Assembly (NCBI RefSeq): GCF_019400745.1
Contig: NZ_WJIB01000010.1
Coordinates: 124,001 to 188,000 of the forward strand
Direction: 5' to 3'
DNA: 64,000 bases
From: Cohnella sp. CFH 77786
Lineage (GTDB): Bacteria; Bacillota; Bacilli; Paenibacillales; Paenibacillaceae
Shown: positions 8,635-17,596 of the stretch, piece by piece
Position numbering within the stretch: the first letter of the stretch is position 1
Layout of the letters: each line of letters begins with the position of its first letter
Translations under genes and position numbers: made by a program
Notes under the pieces: generated by a model
The model's database searches: none
What the model was told of the DNA's origin: nothing
Seen by the model: the letters and a program-made list of their open reading frames with translations, nothing else

Positions 8635-8664
8635 TAGACAACGGCCGCCTGTCCTCGATATGAT
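8635..8664 (+). promoter_or_regulatory. promoter of the dnaE/DUF72/UDG operon
   Basis: TAGACA (8635-8640) and TATGAT (8659-8664) are 18 bp apart. The LexA box begins at the very next base, so repressor binding would cover the start of transcription. Confidence 0.65.
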
Positions 8665-8678
8665 GGAACAAACGTTCC
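8665..8678 (+). promoter_or_regulatory. LexA (DinR) SOS box
   Basis: GGAACAAACGTTCC matches the Bacillus DinR consensus CGAACRNRYGTTYC at 13 of 14 positions and keeps the essential GAAC-N4-GTTC core. It lies between the -10 box and the ribosome site of the polymerase gene, an ideal repressor position. Confidence 0.82.
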
Positions 8679-8698
8679 CGTTCCGGAAGGTGGCCTTT

Positions 8699-11600
8699 AT
8701 GCAAGAACAACCGGTTGCGGACTTCGTGCACCTGCACGTTCATACGGAATACAGCCTGATGGAAGCGGCCTGCAAACTCGAAGATTTGATCGACCGGGCC
8801 AGAGCGTGGAACATGCAGGCGCTCGCGATCACCGACAAGGGAGCGGTACACGGCGCGCTTCGCTTCTACGAAATCGCCCGGCGGCACGGAATTCGCCCGA
8901 TTACCGGCTGCGAAATCAAAGACGGAGAAACCGGCGATACGCTTCTGGCGCTGGCTGCAACGAACCAAGGCTGGCGGTCGATCATTGAGCATTTGAACGG
9001 CGCGGCGTTCCTCACCCCCGTTTCCCAAGGCGATGTCATCGTATTAAGCGGCGGCAGGACGGGAGCCATTCACCGTCTGATCGCAAGCGGCCGCATGGAC
9101 GAAGCCGAAAAGCAAGCACTCGCGAACGTGGATCGATTCGGGAAGGATAACTTCTATCTGGAGGTCCAGCATCACGGTTTTCCGGACGACGAAGCTTGCG
9201 TGCAGCGCACCGCCGAGCTCTCCCGCCGTACGGGGATCCCCCTCGTCGCCACCCACGACGTCCATTATGCGTCTCCCGAGGATGCTTGGCTGCTCGAGCG
9301 GCTTCGCCGCGGTTCCGTCCCTCCCCCTCCAGCTGACCGGCATGCCGAAGGCCCTTTCTACCTGCCTTCCCCGCTGGAAATGAAGGAGAAATTCCGGCGC
9401 CTTCCGGAGGCTCTGGCCAATACCGTCCGTATCGCCGAGCGTATCCGGTTCCGCCCCGAACCGGGAGTTTGCAGGCTTCCGAACTTCCGCACGGACAACG
9501 CGAATCCGCCTCGAAGTCCGGATGACGAGCTGCATCAACGGTGCCGGGACGGTTTGGTCAAGCGGCTGGATGCAGGCGCGATGAAACCGGCGGAAATGCC
9601 GGACATAACGGAACGTCTGAACCGGGAGCTGGACGTGATTGCGCAACGGGGGTTCTCCGATTATTTTCTGATCGTAGCGGATATGGTTCAAGCTGCGCGC
9701 GACTTGGGGATTCCGGCAGGACCGGGAAGAGGCTCCGTCGCCGGCTGTCTGGCGGCTTATTTGCTCGGGATCACGGAAGTCAATCCGCTGCGGCACGGGC
9801 TTTCGTTCGAACGGTTTCTGAGTCCGGACCGGCTCTCCATGCCGGATATCGATATCGACGTTTGCCAGAGAAGAAGGCCAGAGATTCTGGGATACCTCCG
9901 GCAGAGGTACGGACCGAACCGCACGATTCACGTCGGCGTCCTGAACACGCTCGGCACGCGGGGAGCCGTCCGGGAGGCCGGAACCCGTCTGGGCATGCCG
10001 AAGAAACACGTCGACGTTCTGGCGAAGCTGATGCCCTCCCTGTCCGGCCAAGGCGGCATCCGCCATTGCCTGCGTACGCTTCCCGAGCTGCGGAAGCTCC
10101 CGACCCGGCAGGAACCGTTTCGATCGCTTTTCCGGCTGGCGGAACGGATCGAAGGCATGCCCCGTCATCACTCCGCCCACCCTTCGGGCATCGTCATTGG
10201 GGACGAACGGATCGCGAGCACTCTTCCATTGCAGCCACGGCCTAACGGCGACCTGATGACGACGTTCACCAAAGAGGATATCGAGGCGCTCGGCTTGCCC
10301 AAAATCGACTTGCTCGGGCTGCGCAATCTGACGGTCATTCACGATACGCTCGCCGCGATTCGGGAACGAACCGGAACCCTCCTCGCAACGGACCGCATCC
10401 CTCTGGATGACCCGGATACGTTCCGAACCCTCGGAAGCGGGAATACGCTCGGCTGCTTCCAGCTGGAGAGCATGGGCATCCGCCGTCTCATGAGCAGGAT
10501 GCAGCCGCAGTCGATCGCCGATCTGGCCGATCTTCTCGCGTTATACCGGCCCGGTGCCTGGCAGGAAGGAATCGCGGAAACGTATCTGCGAAGGCGCTCG
10601 GGCGAAGAGGGATACGTAATCGCGTTGCCCGCAATGACGCCCGTTCTTGCTCCGACGTATGGGTTAATCCTGTATCAGGAACAAGTGATGGCAATCGCCC
10701 ATGCCGTGGCCGGCTATTCGATGGGCGAGGCCGATTTGCTGAGGCGGGCGCTGTCTTCCAAATCGATCGAAACGCTGTCGCGGCATCAGGAGCGGTTTGT
10801 CGGGGGAGCGTCAGAACGGGGGATTTCGGAAAAAGAAGCTTTATCCGTTTTCGATTTCCTCGTCCGCTTTTCCGGTTACAGCTTCAACAAAGCCCACAGT
10901 GTCTCTTATGCGCATCTTTCTTACTGGACGGTTTATTTGAAGACGCATTTTCCGGTCGAGTACATGGCTTCCTTGCTGAGCAGCAATGGCGGTTATTACG
11001 ACCGCAGCGCGTATCTTCGGGAGCTCTCTAGAATGGGAATCACGCTCCTCGGCCCCGACGTCAACCGCAGCGGCTTCGGATTTCACGCCGAGGACGGGGG
11101 CATTCGCGCGGGGATGGACGCCATTCACGGTACGGGACCGGAGTCCGTGACGGCGCTGCTCCGCTCCCGTCTCCAAGAAGGCCCCTTCCGTTCCTTCGGC
11201 GACTTGCGGACCCGGATGGGACCGCAGAAAATCAAACGCCCCGTGCTCGAAGCCTGGATCCTGTCCGGAGCTTGCGACGGTTTGGGCGGCAATCGCCGGC
11301 ACATGATCGCGGCACTGGACGAAGAAGCTTGTCTTGGCGGTACGATCTCGACTCAGGCGTTCCGAGACTTCGACGAATCCGAAAAGCGAAAAGCGGAAAA
11401 AACACTGCTCGGCTTTTCGCCGAACCCTTCGTTAACCGAGAAATGGAGATCGTTTTCGCAGCGTTACCGCGTCGTACCGATCGAATCCTTGTGCCGTTCC
11501 CGCGATCTTGCCCGTATCCGAATCTGCGGAACGATCGTCCACAGCAGACGGCAACCGGCGGCCGGCGGCGAATACGTCTTGGTTCTCGTCGTCCAGGATC

Positions 11601-11755
11601 ATACCGAAATGATCGAAGCGGTCGTCTATCCCGACACTTACAAAACCTTCTTATACGAGCTCAATCCCCGGGGCATCTTAATCGAAGGCACCCTCCGGAA
11701 CCGGGATGCTCACAGGCATGTGGTCGCGGAAAAAATCAAAGCGATTGGGGGATGA
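8699..11755 (+). CDS. dnaE: DNA polymerase III alpha subunit, SOS-type second copy
   Basis: A 1018-residue family C polymerase. A PHP domain opens with HLHVHTEYS. The palm carries GPGRGSVAGCL and the catalytic PDIDIDV near residue 385. The fingers region follows, and an OB fold lies at residues 920-1010. It is shorter than most primary DnaE proteins. Two PHP metal-site positions are altered: ITDKG replaces ITDHG and LMEAA replaces LLDGA. The start at 8699 is preferred because GGAAGG lies eight bases upstream and because an upstream ATG would put the SOS box inside the gene. It is first in an operon with DUF72 and UDG genes. An error-prone translesion role is inferred from the SOS box. Confidence 0.93.
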   Translation: MQEQPVADFVHLHVHTEYSLMEAACKLEDLIDRARAWNMQALAITDKGAVHGALRFYEIARRHGIRPITGCEIKDGETGDTLLALAATNQGWRSIIEHLNGAAFLTPVSQGDVIVLSGGRTGAIHRLIASGRMDEAEKQALANVDRFGKDNFYLEVQHHGFPDDEACVQRTAELSRRTGIPLVATHDVHYASPEDAWLLERLRRGSVPPPPADRHAEGPFYLPSPLEMKEKFRRLPEALANTVRIAERIRFRPEPGVCRLPNFRTDNANPPRSPDDELHQRCRDGLVKRLDAGAMKPAEMPDITERLNRELDVIAQRGFSDYFLIVADMVQAARDLGIPAGPGRGSVAGCLAAYLLGITEVNPLRHGLSFERFLSPDRLSMPDIDIDVCQRRRPEILGYLRQRYGPNRTIHVGVLNTLGTRGAVREAGTRLGMPKKHVDVLAKLMPSLSGQGGIRHCLRTLPELRKLPTRQEPFRSLFRLAERIEGMPRHHSAHPSGIVIGDERIASTLPLQPRPNGDLMTTFTKEDIEALGLPKIDLLGLRNLTVIHDTLAAIRERTGTLLATDRIPLDDPDTFRTLGSGNTLGCFQLESMGIRRLMSRMQPQSIADLADLLALYRPGAWQEGIAETYLRRRSGEEGYVIALPAMTPVLAPTYGLILYQEQVMAIAHAVAGYSMGEADLLRRALSSKSIETLSRHQERFVGGASERGISEKEALSVFDFLVRFSGYSFNKAHSVSYAHLSYWTVYLKTHFPVEYMASLLSSNGGYYDRSAYLRELSRMGITLLGPDVNRSGFGFHAEDGGIRAGMDAIHGTGPESVTALLRSRLQEGPFRSFGDLRTRMGPQKIKRPVLEAWILSGACDGLGGNRRHMIAALDEEACLGGTISTQAFRDFDESEKRKAEKTLLGFSPNPSLTEKWRSFSQRYRVVPIESLCRSRDLARIRICGTIVHSRRQPAAGGEYVLVLVVQDHTEMIEAVVYPDTYKTFLYELNPRGILIEGTLRNRDAHRHVVAEKIKAIGG

Positions 11756-11757
11756 CG

Positions 11758-12546
11758 ATGCTTCTGATCGGAACGGCCGGTTACAGCTATGAGGATTGGC
11801 GGGGGACTTTCTATCCCGAGGAGATCGACAAGAAAGAAATGCTGGCCTTCTACGCGCGGGAATTCCCCTTCACCGAAGTGAACTCGTCCTTTTACGCCAT
11901 GCCCAACCGGTTTATGCTGTACCACATGCGGGAGAAAACGCCCGAGCATTTTCAGTTCGTCATGAAGGCGTACCGCGGAATGACCCACAAACGGGAGGAT
12001 AACGAGCAGCATTTCCGCGACTTCAAAGAAGCGTTGAAACCGTTAATCGAGGCGGGCAGGCTCGGCTGCATCCTGGCGCAATTCCCGACGAGCTTCCGGA
12101 ACCGGGACGAAAACCGCGATTATTTGAAGGAATTCAAGGAAATGATCGGAGACATCCCGGTCGCGGTCGAATTCCGGCATGAAGAATGGATCGACGACCG
12201 GATCTTCGACCTGTTGGAGGAAGAAGAGCTCGGCTACGTCTGCGTCGACGAACCGCAGTTCAAAACGCTCGTCCCGCCGGTCGTCCGGGCGACGAGCCGG
12301 ATCGGCTACGTCCGGTTCCACGGCCGGAATTACAAAAAGTGGTGGCAGCACAAAGAATCCCACGAGCGCTATGACTACCTGTACAACGAAAACGAGCTGA
12401 AGGATTGGGTCCCGAACATTCGCAAGCTGGCGGAGCGGACGGAAAAAACGTTCGTCAGCATGAACAACCATTACCGCGCGCAGGCCGTAATCAACGGACG
12501 GATGCTTCGGGAAATGCTGAAGGAGATGGAGGTCGTGCCCACATGA
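11758..12546 (+). CDS. DUF72 (YecE-like) TIM-barrel protein
   Basis: A 262-residue protein of the DUF72 family, a barrel fold of unproven function often found near DNA repair or Fe-S genes. The N-terminal LLIGTAGYSYEDWRG and the mid FVMKAYRGMTH and VAVEFRHEEW are hallmark segments. The start follows the polymerase stop by two bases with GGGGG upstream; an ATG six bases earlier overlaps that stop and is also possible. The gene overlaps the next by four bases (ATGA). Translational coupling suggests it works with the polymerase and glycosylase in DNA repair, which is inference. Confidence 0.93.
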   Translation: MLLIGTAGYSYEDWRGTFYPEEIDKKEMLAFYAREFPFTEVNSSFYAMPNRFMLYHMREKTPEHFQFVMKAYRGMTHKREDNEQHFRDFKEALKPLIEAGRLGCILAQFPTSFRNRDENRDYLKEFKEMIGDIPVAVEFRHEEWIDDRIFDLLEEEELGYVCVDEPQFKTLVPPVVRATSRIGYVRFHGRNYKKWWQHKESHERYDYLYNENELKDWVPNIRKLAERTEKTFVSMNNHYRAQAVINGRMLREMLKEMEVVPT

Positions 12547-13118
12547 CTGTCGGAACCGCCGTCCTGACGGATCTGCAGGCCGTCCGCGATTTGGAAGCAT
12601 TGCGTGACCTCTGTCTGCGCGAGTTCTCGCCGGCACCGGGAGAACAGGCGGTGTTCGGCGAAGGGCCGGCGCACGCCCGTTTGCTCCTGATCGGGGAAGC
12701 TCCGGGGAAGCAGGAAGCCGAGAGCGGCCGGCCATTCGTCGGCAACGCGGGGAGGCTGCTGAACAAGTATTTGCAAGAGGCATCGATTCGGAGGGAAGAG
12801 GCCTACCTGACGAACGTCGTCAAGATAAGGCCGCCGGGCAATCGCACACCGCGAATATCCGAGGTGAAGGATGCGCTGCCCGTCCTGCTTCGGCAAATCG
12901 AGCTGGTGGGACCGCGGATCATCGTCTGTCTCGGAAGCGTTGCCGTGCAAGCCGTTCTCGATCCGAAAGCCAAAATCACGGAGATCCGCGGACAGTGGCA
13001 GGAGAAGGACGGCATCCGCGTCATGCCGACTTATCACCCTTCCGCCGTTTTCCGCGACGAGGATAAGCGGGACTTGCTGAAGCAGGACCTGCGCGAGGTG
13101 GGGGCGGCTTTACGATAA
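12543..13118 (+). CDS. family 4-like uracil-DNA glycosylase lacking Fe-S cysteines
   Basis: A 191-residue glycosylase that should remove uracil from DNA. Motif A, GEAPGKQEAESGRPFVGNAG (about residues 48-67), and motif B, HPSA near residue 164, fit the family 4 UDG type. Of the four cysteines that normally hold the 4Fe-4S cluster only the first seems kept (LCLREF). The third is Ile in NVVKIRPPGNRTP and the fourth is Ala. The cluster is therefore probably absent, although the catalytic motifs remain. It is the last gene of the SOS operon, overlapping the DUF72 gene by four bases. Confidence 0.9.
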   Translation: MTVGTAVLTDLQAVRDLEALRDLCLREFSPAPGEQAVFGEGPAHARLLLIGEAPGKQEAESGRPFVGNAGRLLNKYLQEASIRREEAYLTNVVKIRPPGNRTPRISEVKDALPVLLRQIELVGPRIIVCLGSVAVQAVLDPKAKITEIRGQWQEKDGIRVMPTYHPSAVFRDEDKRDLLKQDLREVGAALR

Positions 13119-13234
13119 GGGTTCCAAAGGTCATCAGAAAAACGACTTCGTCATCCTCATGAAGCAAGGGCGCTCGCTAAGCGCTTAAATACAACTAGTC
13201 TTATCATTCTGACCCTTTTTGGGGGGACTAAGAG

Positions 13235-13370
13235 CCGAATTGCAATTATTCTAGGCAGCCAAAATTTCATTCTTCTGCCGTATCGCGCTCTGCTAATTGC
13301 ATTTTGGCCTTTAGTCATCGAATTTTAGGGGAAATGAGAAATAATAACTGCATTTTAGCCCTTAGCCCCT
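13235..13370. repeat. degenerate intergenic repeats
   Basis: The gene-free stretch 13119-13427 contains two related copies, TAATTGCATTTTGGCCTTTAG and TAACTGCATTTTAGCCCTTAG, about 50 bp apart, and a weaker third near 13239. No coding signal is seen. They look like a dispersed intergenic repeat family. Confidence 0.5.
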
Positions 13371-13427
13371 TTGAAGATACGCTTCACCCCTATTCTCCTT
13401 CTATGGAGTAATAAATTCTGATGATCG

Positions 13428-13455
13428 AAAAAGCAAGCCCGCAGGCTTGCTTTTT
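13428..13455. terminator. bidirectional terminator
   Basis: AAAAAGCAAGCC, loop CGCA, GGCTTGCTTTTT: a perfect 12-bp stem that ends in T on both strands. It serves the small leftward gene at 13466 and possibly the UDG operon. Confidence 0.88.
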
Positions 13456-13465
13456 CGTCGTTTAT

Positions 13466-13630
13466 TCACATTTGGTTGTTCTCTTCGTTCAATCTTTTTT
13501 TCATCGCTTGGTTCACCAAATTCTGCGTGGCGTCCATGGGCGATTCGGATACATTTTCAATCGCCTTCTGCGCGTATTGGGTCGCCGACTGGTTGATGTT
13601 TTTGAACATTTGGGTTTTGTTGTCTTCCAC
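13466..13630 (-). CDS. small acidic/amphipathic protein of unknown function (54 aa)
   Basis: GTG start with a strong GGAGG site ten bases upstream and a terminator after the stop support a real gene. The 54-residue product starts EDNKTQMFKNINQSATQYAQ and is rich in Gln, Asn and Lys with no membrane segment. It reads like a short helical protein. I do not recognise a family. Confidence 0.6.
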   Translation of the reverse strand: MEDNKTQMFKNINQSATQYAQKAIENVSESPMDATQNLVNQAMKKRLNEENNQM

Positions 13631-13667
13631 GGTTAGACCTCCGGAAACTGATTTCCAGTTTAGATTG

Positions 13668-14004
13668 TCAATCTTGGCCTTTTTCTATGCCTTCCGCAAT
13701 TCCCTCTTCATACCCCCAGCGTTTCCATGCGGGCATCCGTTCGATGATCGTTTCCGCTCCTTCCTGATCTTGCTCACGCATATCGCGAAGCATCGCTACA
13801 TCTTGCTCGGGATCAGGCTCGATATACAGATCGGTCAAGGACATTCCGTCAATTCGACGACATCAGCTTTCGGATGTTCTCGTCCCGAAACAGATCGCCG
13901 ATCGCACAAGAAACGCAGGGCAGCTTATCCGACGAGACCCGGTCATCACCCTCATACAAACCGTGTATGCCGTACCGCTCTCCGTCTATCCGATCTTTCG
14001 CCAC
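13668..14004 (-). pseudogene. two short overlapping frames, probable decayed gene
   Basis: An upstream frame (13849-14004, GTG start) encodes 51 residues ending RDENIRKLMSSN. A second frame in another phase (13668-13844) encodes 58 residues starting MSLTDLYIEPDPEQD and ending EEGIAEGIEKGQD. Tails of the EEGIAEGIEKG type are common in Rpn/PD-(D/E)XK transposase-like nucleases. The two pieces may be halves of a frameshifted gene. No terminator or strong ribosome site is seen, so the call is tentative. Confidence 0.3.
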
Positions 14005-14092
14005 TACGCTTGATCCTTCTCTCCGAAATATTGAAACACCCCGACAAAGCAACACGTTGGTGTCCGGCTTTGGCGAGGTGCTTCTCTTCCCA

Positions 14093-16570
14093 TCAGATCT
14101 CGCACAGCGGGGCTTCGGTAAACGCTCTTGTCCGCGGATCCAAACGGAAGGTTCTGCATTCGAACCCGTTCAGCCGAACCTCCTCGCGAACGCCAAGCGA
14201 CGGGATGGACACAACCGTCGATCCGGAGAATCCGGTCGGTTCGAATAATCGGACGATATACCCGTCTCCCCGCTCTTCTTTCTTGAACGCGCTGAGCTGC
14301 ACCGTGTCGTCTTCGAGCTCCAGGAATGTCCCCGCCGGTTGTCCATTGCCGGAAGGAAAAAACGACAGCGCATAAGGCCGCTCGTTATGGAATATCGCCT
14401 CGCGATCCACAAGACGCCTCCGTTCGTCCAGTTCGCCCGCGTTCAGCCAGAACGTATAGCTCCGCTCCCCTTGGTCCATTCTCGGCAGAAAGCGGTCCTG
14501 CACCAGGATCGGACGATCCAGGATCGGATGCGCGCAGTAACCTGCTCCCCTCAGCAGCGATAAACGGATCTCTCCCGCCCGATAATCCGAACCGTAGATG
14601 CCGTCATTGATGCAAGTCAGCGCCCGGCCCAGCCCGGCCGATTCCACCGCGACCCACTTTTGCGCGACCGCCTCCTCGCCGTTTCCCGCCAGCTCGCTGA
14701 TGCCGAAAGCCGTTTGGCCGCGGTATTTCCCGTCCGCGAACAAAGTCGGAATGGAGAGCTTCAGCATCTTGTCCTTCTCATTCCAATATACGCGAAGCTG
14801 CACTTCGATTTCCGTCCCCCGTTTCGGCAGCCTATAGGTCAAACAGATCGCGGACTGCCCGTAGCGGAGCACCGATTCGACGACCGTCCGCACTTCCCCG
14901 TCTTCAATGACGCGGACGGAAGGCAGCGGGGCTTGCTTGACGCCGGAAAATTCGGTTCCTTCCTCCGCATCCATCAATTCGAACCGGCCGATCACCGGAC
15001 CGAAAGCGTCGGTATCCATCCGCCACGGATCCTCGTTGTCCCGGACGACCAGAGGGGCGAAAGCGTCCGGCCGCAAATAGGAAACGCCCCGAACGGCATA
15101 CTCGTCCATGAGTCCGGTGCGCGCATGGATGACGACGTTCAGATCTTCCGTTTGGAAAACATACCGTCCATCCCGCTCCCGGAGCTCGGGGACCGGTTTG
15201 CGCTCCAGCATCTCGATCCGGCAATCGAAGCGGTTCATGGAGGAGGGAGCAAGCTCCGCTTCGAACGCGACTCTCTTCCGCCAATCGAGATTCAGGTTGC
15301 TCATCTCCTTCTCGGGCTGTGAAGGAAGCCGCTTCCCGTCCCGATAGACGACGGGCAGCGAAAACTGCTCCTCCCAATTCTGGTCCTCCAGCATGAATTC
15401 GCATTCGAACACGCCTCTGACCGGATAAGGATGAGGATTGTATACCAGCACCGGATATTCCTTGAGCTCCGCCTTCGGCTGGCCGGCCGCAAGGGCGAAG
15501 AAGGCGCGCGCCTTCAGTCTCGCCGCGATTTCGAGGCCATGGTCGAGCAGCCGCAGCGAAGCTTCCTCCGCAGGCTGCACGGAGGAGCCGGGCAGGATGT
15601 CGTGAAACTGCGCGGTGAGCAAATCGCGCATTGCTTCATGAAGCTCGGCGGAAGGGTAGTCCAGCAGATTTAGCAGCGCGGCGGCGGACAACATCTTCTC
15701 CGTCATGTAAAGCTCGTTCTCCAGCCGGCGATGCCGCTGCTTGATGCGAATCATCGAGGTGTAGCAGCCGACGAACCGCGGATTCAGATCGCCTTCGAAG
15801 CGGGGGAGCGGTCCAGCCTGCTTCAAATCGCGGAAATACCGTTCCGGCGTCGAATGAACGATTTCGAATGTTTCGGACTGCTCCATCCGTTCGGCGATCC
15901 GCGTCAGATCCATGCGGGAAGGGCCGCCGCCGTGATTGCCCACTCCCCAAAGAACGAGCCCGGTCTGCGCGTCGCTGTTTTCTTCCAGCCACCGGGCGAT
16001 TTTCTCGTGCGCCTTGCCGAGCAGCGTATTATACCCGCCTTGTATTTTGTGGGCCATCACCTCGCTTCCATTGAATCCGCACCAAATAAAATCCTGCGCA
16101 GGCAGGACGTCGAATTCGTCGGGCCGCATGAAAATATACGAGTCGTAACCCGCCAGCTGCAAGATTTGCACCAACCCGCGCGTATGGCCGAAGGAATCGA
16201 AGTTGATCGCCGTCGTCGGCTCCGCGCCGAATTTTTCCCGAAAATAGGATTTGCCCAGCAGAATTTGCCGAACGAACGATTCGCCTGAAAGCATGTTGCA
16301 GTCGGGCTGCAAATACCACCCGCCCATGATGTGCCACTTTCCTTGCCGAACCAGCAGGCGGATTCTCTCGAACAACGCCGGCTCGTATTCTTCTACCCAT
16401 TTGTACAAGATCGCCTCGTTATGATTGAACACATAGCCGCCAAACTCCTCGCAAAATTCGGCCGCCGCCCGGAAAGTCGAAACCGCCGCAGCCGCCCCTT
16501 CCTCCCATTCCCATTGCCACACCGGGTCCAAATGCGCGTTGCTAAGCAAATGCAGCCTTTTCAACTTCAT
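14093..16570 (-). CDS. GH38 alpha-mannosidase (MngB-like)
   Basis: An 825-residue glycoside hydrolase of family 38 acting in the cytoplasm (no signal peptide). Zinc-site LLSNAHLDPVWQW lies at residues 8-20. The nucleophile Asp is in INFDSFGHTRG near residue 122. The linker helix domain (AQFHDILPGSSVQPAEE) is at residues 318-334, followed by the large beta domains. The architecture is closer to MngB than to the Ams1-like enzyme at the window's left end, so the two are distant paralogs. An AraC regulator is divergent 131 bp upstream and probably controls it. The gene stands alone, with no transporter beside it. Confidence 0.95.
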   Translation of the reverse strand: MKLKRLHLLSNAHLDPVWQWEWEEGAAAAVSTFRAAAEFCEEFGGYVFNHNEAILYKWVEEYEPALFERIRLLVRQGKWHIMGGWYLQPDCNMLSGESFVRQILLGKSYFREKFGAEPTTAINFDSFGHTRGLVQILQLAGYDSYIFMRPDEFDVLPAQDFIWCGFNGSEVMAHKIQGGYNTLLGKAHEKIARWLEENSDAQTGLVLWGVGNHGGGPSRMDLTRIAERMEQSETFEIVHSTPERYFRDLKQAGPLPRFEGDLNPRFVGCYTSMIRIKQRHRRLENELYMTEKMLSAAALLNLLDYPSAELHEAMRDLLTAQFHDILPGSSVQPAEEASLRLLDHGLEIAARLKARAFFALAAGQPKAELKEYPVLVYNPHPYPVRGVFECEFMLEDQNWEEQFSLPVVYRDGKRLPSQPEKEMSNLNLDWRKRVAFEAELAPSSMNRFDCRIEMLERKPVPELRERDGRYVFQTEDLNVVIHARTGLMDEYAVRGVSYLRPDAFAPLVVRDNEDPWRMDTDAFGPVIGRFELMDAEEGTEFSGVKQAPLPSVRVIEDGEVRTVVESVLRYGQSAICLTYRLPKRGTEIEVQLRVYWNEKDKMLKLSIPTLFADGKYRGQTAFGISELAGNGEEAVAQKWVAVESAGLGRALTCINDGIYGSDYRAGEIRLSLLRGAGYCAHPILDRPILVQDRFLPRMDQGERSYTFWLNAGELDERRRLVDREAIFHNERPYALSFFPSGNGQPAGTFLELEDDTVQLSAFKKEERGDGYIVRLFEPTGFSGSTVVSIPSLGVREEVRLNGFECRTFRLDPRTRAFTEAPLCEI

Positions 16571-16701
16571 CCCTCCGCCTCAGGATCATCCTTCCCTCCT
16601 TATTTTGGCGGAACCCGGCTTCCGGTGTACATTTCCTATTCTCATCGTCTTTTGTCCGATTATGATACAATAACCAAAAGCACACTGCAGGAGGAATAAC
16701 G

Positions 16702-17592
16702 TTGAACAAGGACGATATTTCCCGGTGGAAGAACGAACTTCCGGCTGTTTTCCATCGCATCTGCAAGGAAATCCATATCAACGATGCCGTCATCGATTGG
16801 ATCGATATCATTTTCGAACAAGTGGGGAACGCCGGAAGCTGCCCGCCTCATTCCCACACCTGGTTCGAGTTCAACTACGTGTTGTCCGGACAGATGCTGA
16901 CCCGCTTCGGACGCGATCCCGTCATGATCCGCGAGGGGGAATTTTTCCTCATCCCTCCCGGTTTAACCCACTCCCATGCTTACACGCCGGGCAATCCGCA
17001 CGAGGGAATCTGTTTGCGGTGGCGGTTGCGGCGCAGGGACGCTGACGAAGAAGGGGAAGGTTCCTTATACGCGCGGCTAAACGGACTGAAAGATTGGAAA
17101 CCTGGGGGTTATCGCGATCACGACGGCATCGGAAGCTTGCTCGCTCATTTTTTTGAAGAGGCCGTATCGGGCGGCAGGTCCGTTCTATCCCTGCAGCTGC
17201 TCCTGGTCCGGCTCTTGGAGACGCTCGCCAAAATCCGGGATCCGGACGATGCCGTGCTACCCGATATTGGGGGAACAAGGGATTCGTTCATCAAAAAGGT
17301 TGAAGTCTACATGGAGGACTTTCAGGGGGATCGATTGCGCGTGGCGGATTTGGCCGCATCCCTGCACATGAGCTACGGACATCTTGCCCGCCTGTATAAG
17401 CAAAGAACCGGTATCACCCTCATCGAGAGAATGAACCGGCTCCGGCTGGAAAAGGCTTGCGAGCTGCTGCAGCAGCCCGCTCTGCTGATTAAGGAAGTCG
17501 CGGAGAAAGCGGGATTTCCCGACCTTTGTTATTTCAGCAAGGCGTTCAAAAAAAGGTACGGAGTCAGTCCTCAAGCATATAGGAAGCGTTGA
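16702..17592 (+). CDS. AraC-family regulator with cupin sensor
   Basis: A 296-residue transcription factor. Residues 35-100 form a cupin (PPHSHTWFEFNYVLSG, IPPGLTHSHAY) that would bind a sugar ligand. Residues 195-296 carry two AraC helix-turn-helix motifs (VADLAASLHMSYGHLARLYK and VAEKAGFPDLCYFSKAF). TTG start, with AGGAGG at seven-base spacing. Divergent to the GH38 mannosidase gene, which is its likely target. It ends five bases from the convergent chemoreceptor gene. Confidence 0.92.
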   Translation: MNKDDISRWKNELPAVFHRICKEIHINDAVIDWIDIIFEQVGNAGSCPPHSHTWFEFNYVLSGQMLTRFGRDPVMIREGEFFLIPPGLTHSHAYTPGNPHEGICLRWRLRRRDADEEGEGSLYARLNGLKDWKPGGYRDHDGIGSLLAHFFEEAVSGGRSVLSLQLLLVRLLETLAKIRDPDDAVLPDIGGTRDSFIKKVEVYMEDFQGDRLRVADLAASLHMSYGHLARLYKQRTGITLIERMNRLRLEKACELLQQPALLIKEVAEKAGFPDLCYFSKAFKKRYGVSPQAYRKR

Positions 17593-17596
17593 CGAG

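Noticed and set aside
8189..8698. Upstream in-frame extension of dnaE
   Set aside because: It overlaps the XRE gene, its terminator, the promoter and the SOS box; the start at 8699 has a proper ribosome site.
9044..10342. 432-codon minus-strand frame inside dnaE
   Set aside because: Mirror of a clear polymerase gene with catalytic motifs; no ribosome site and no recognisable domain.
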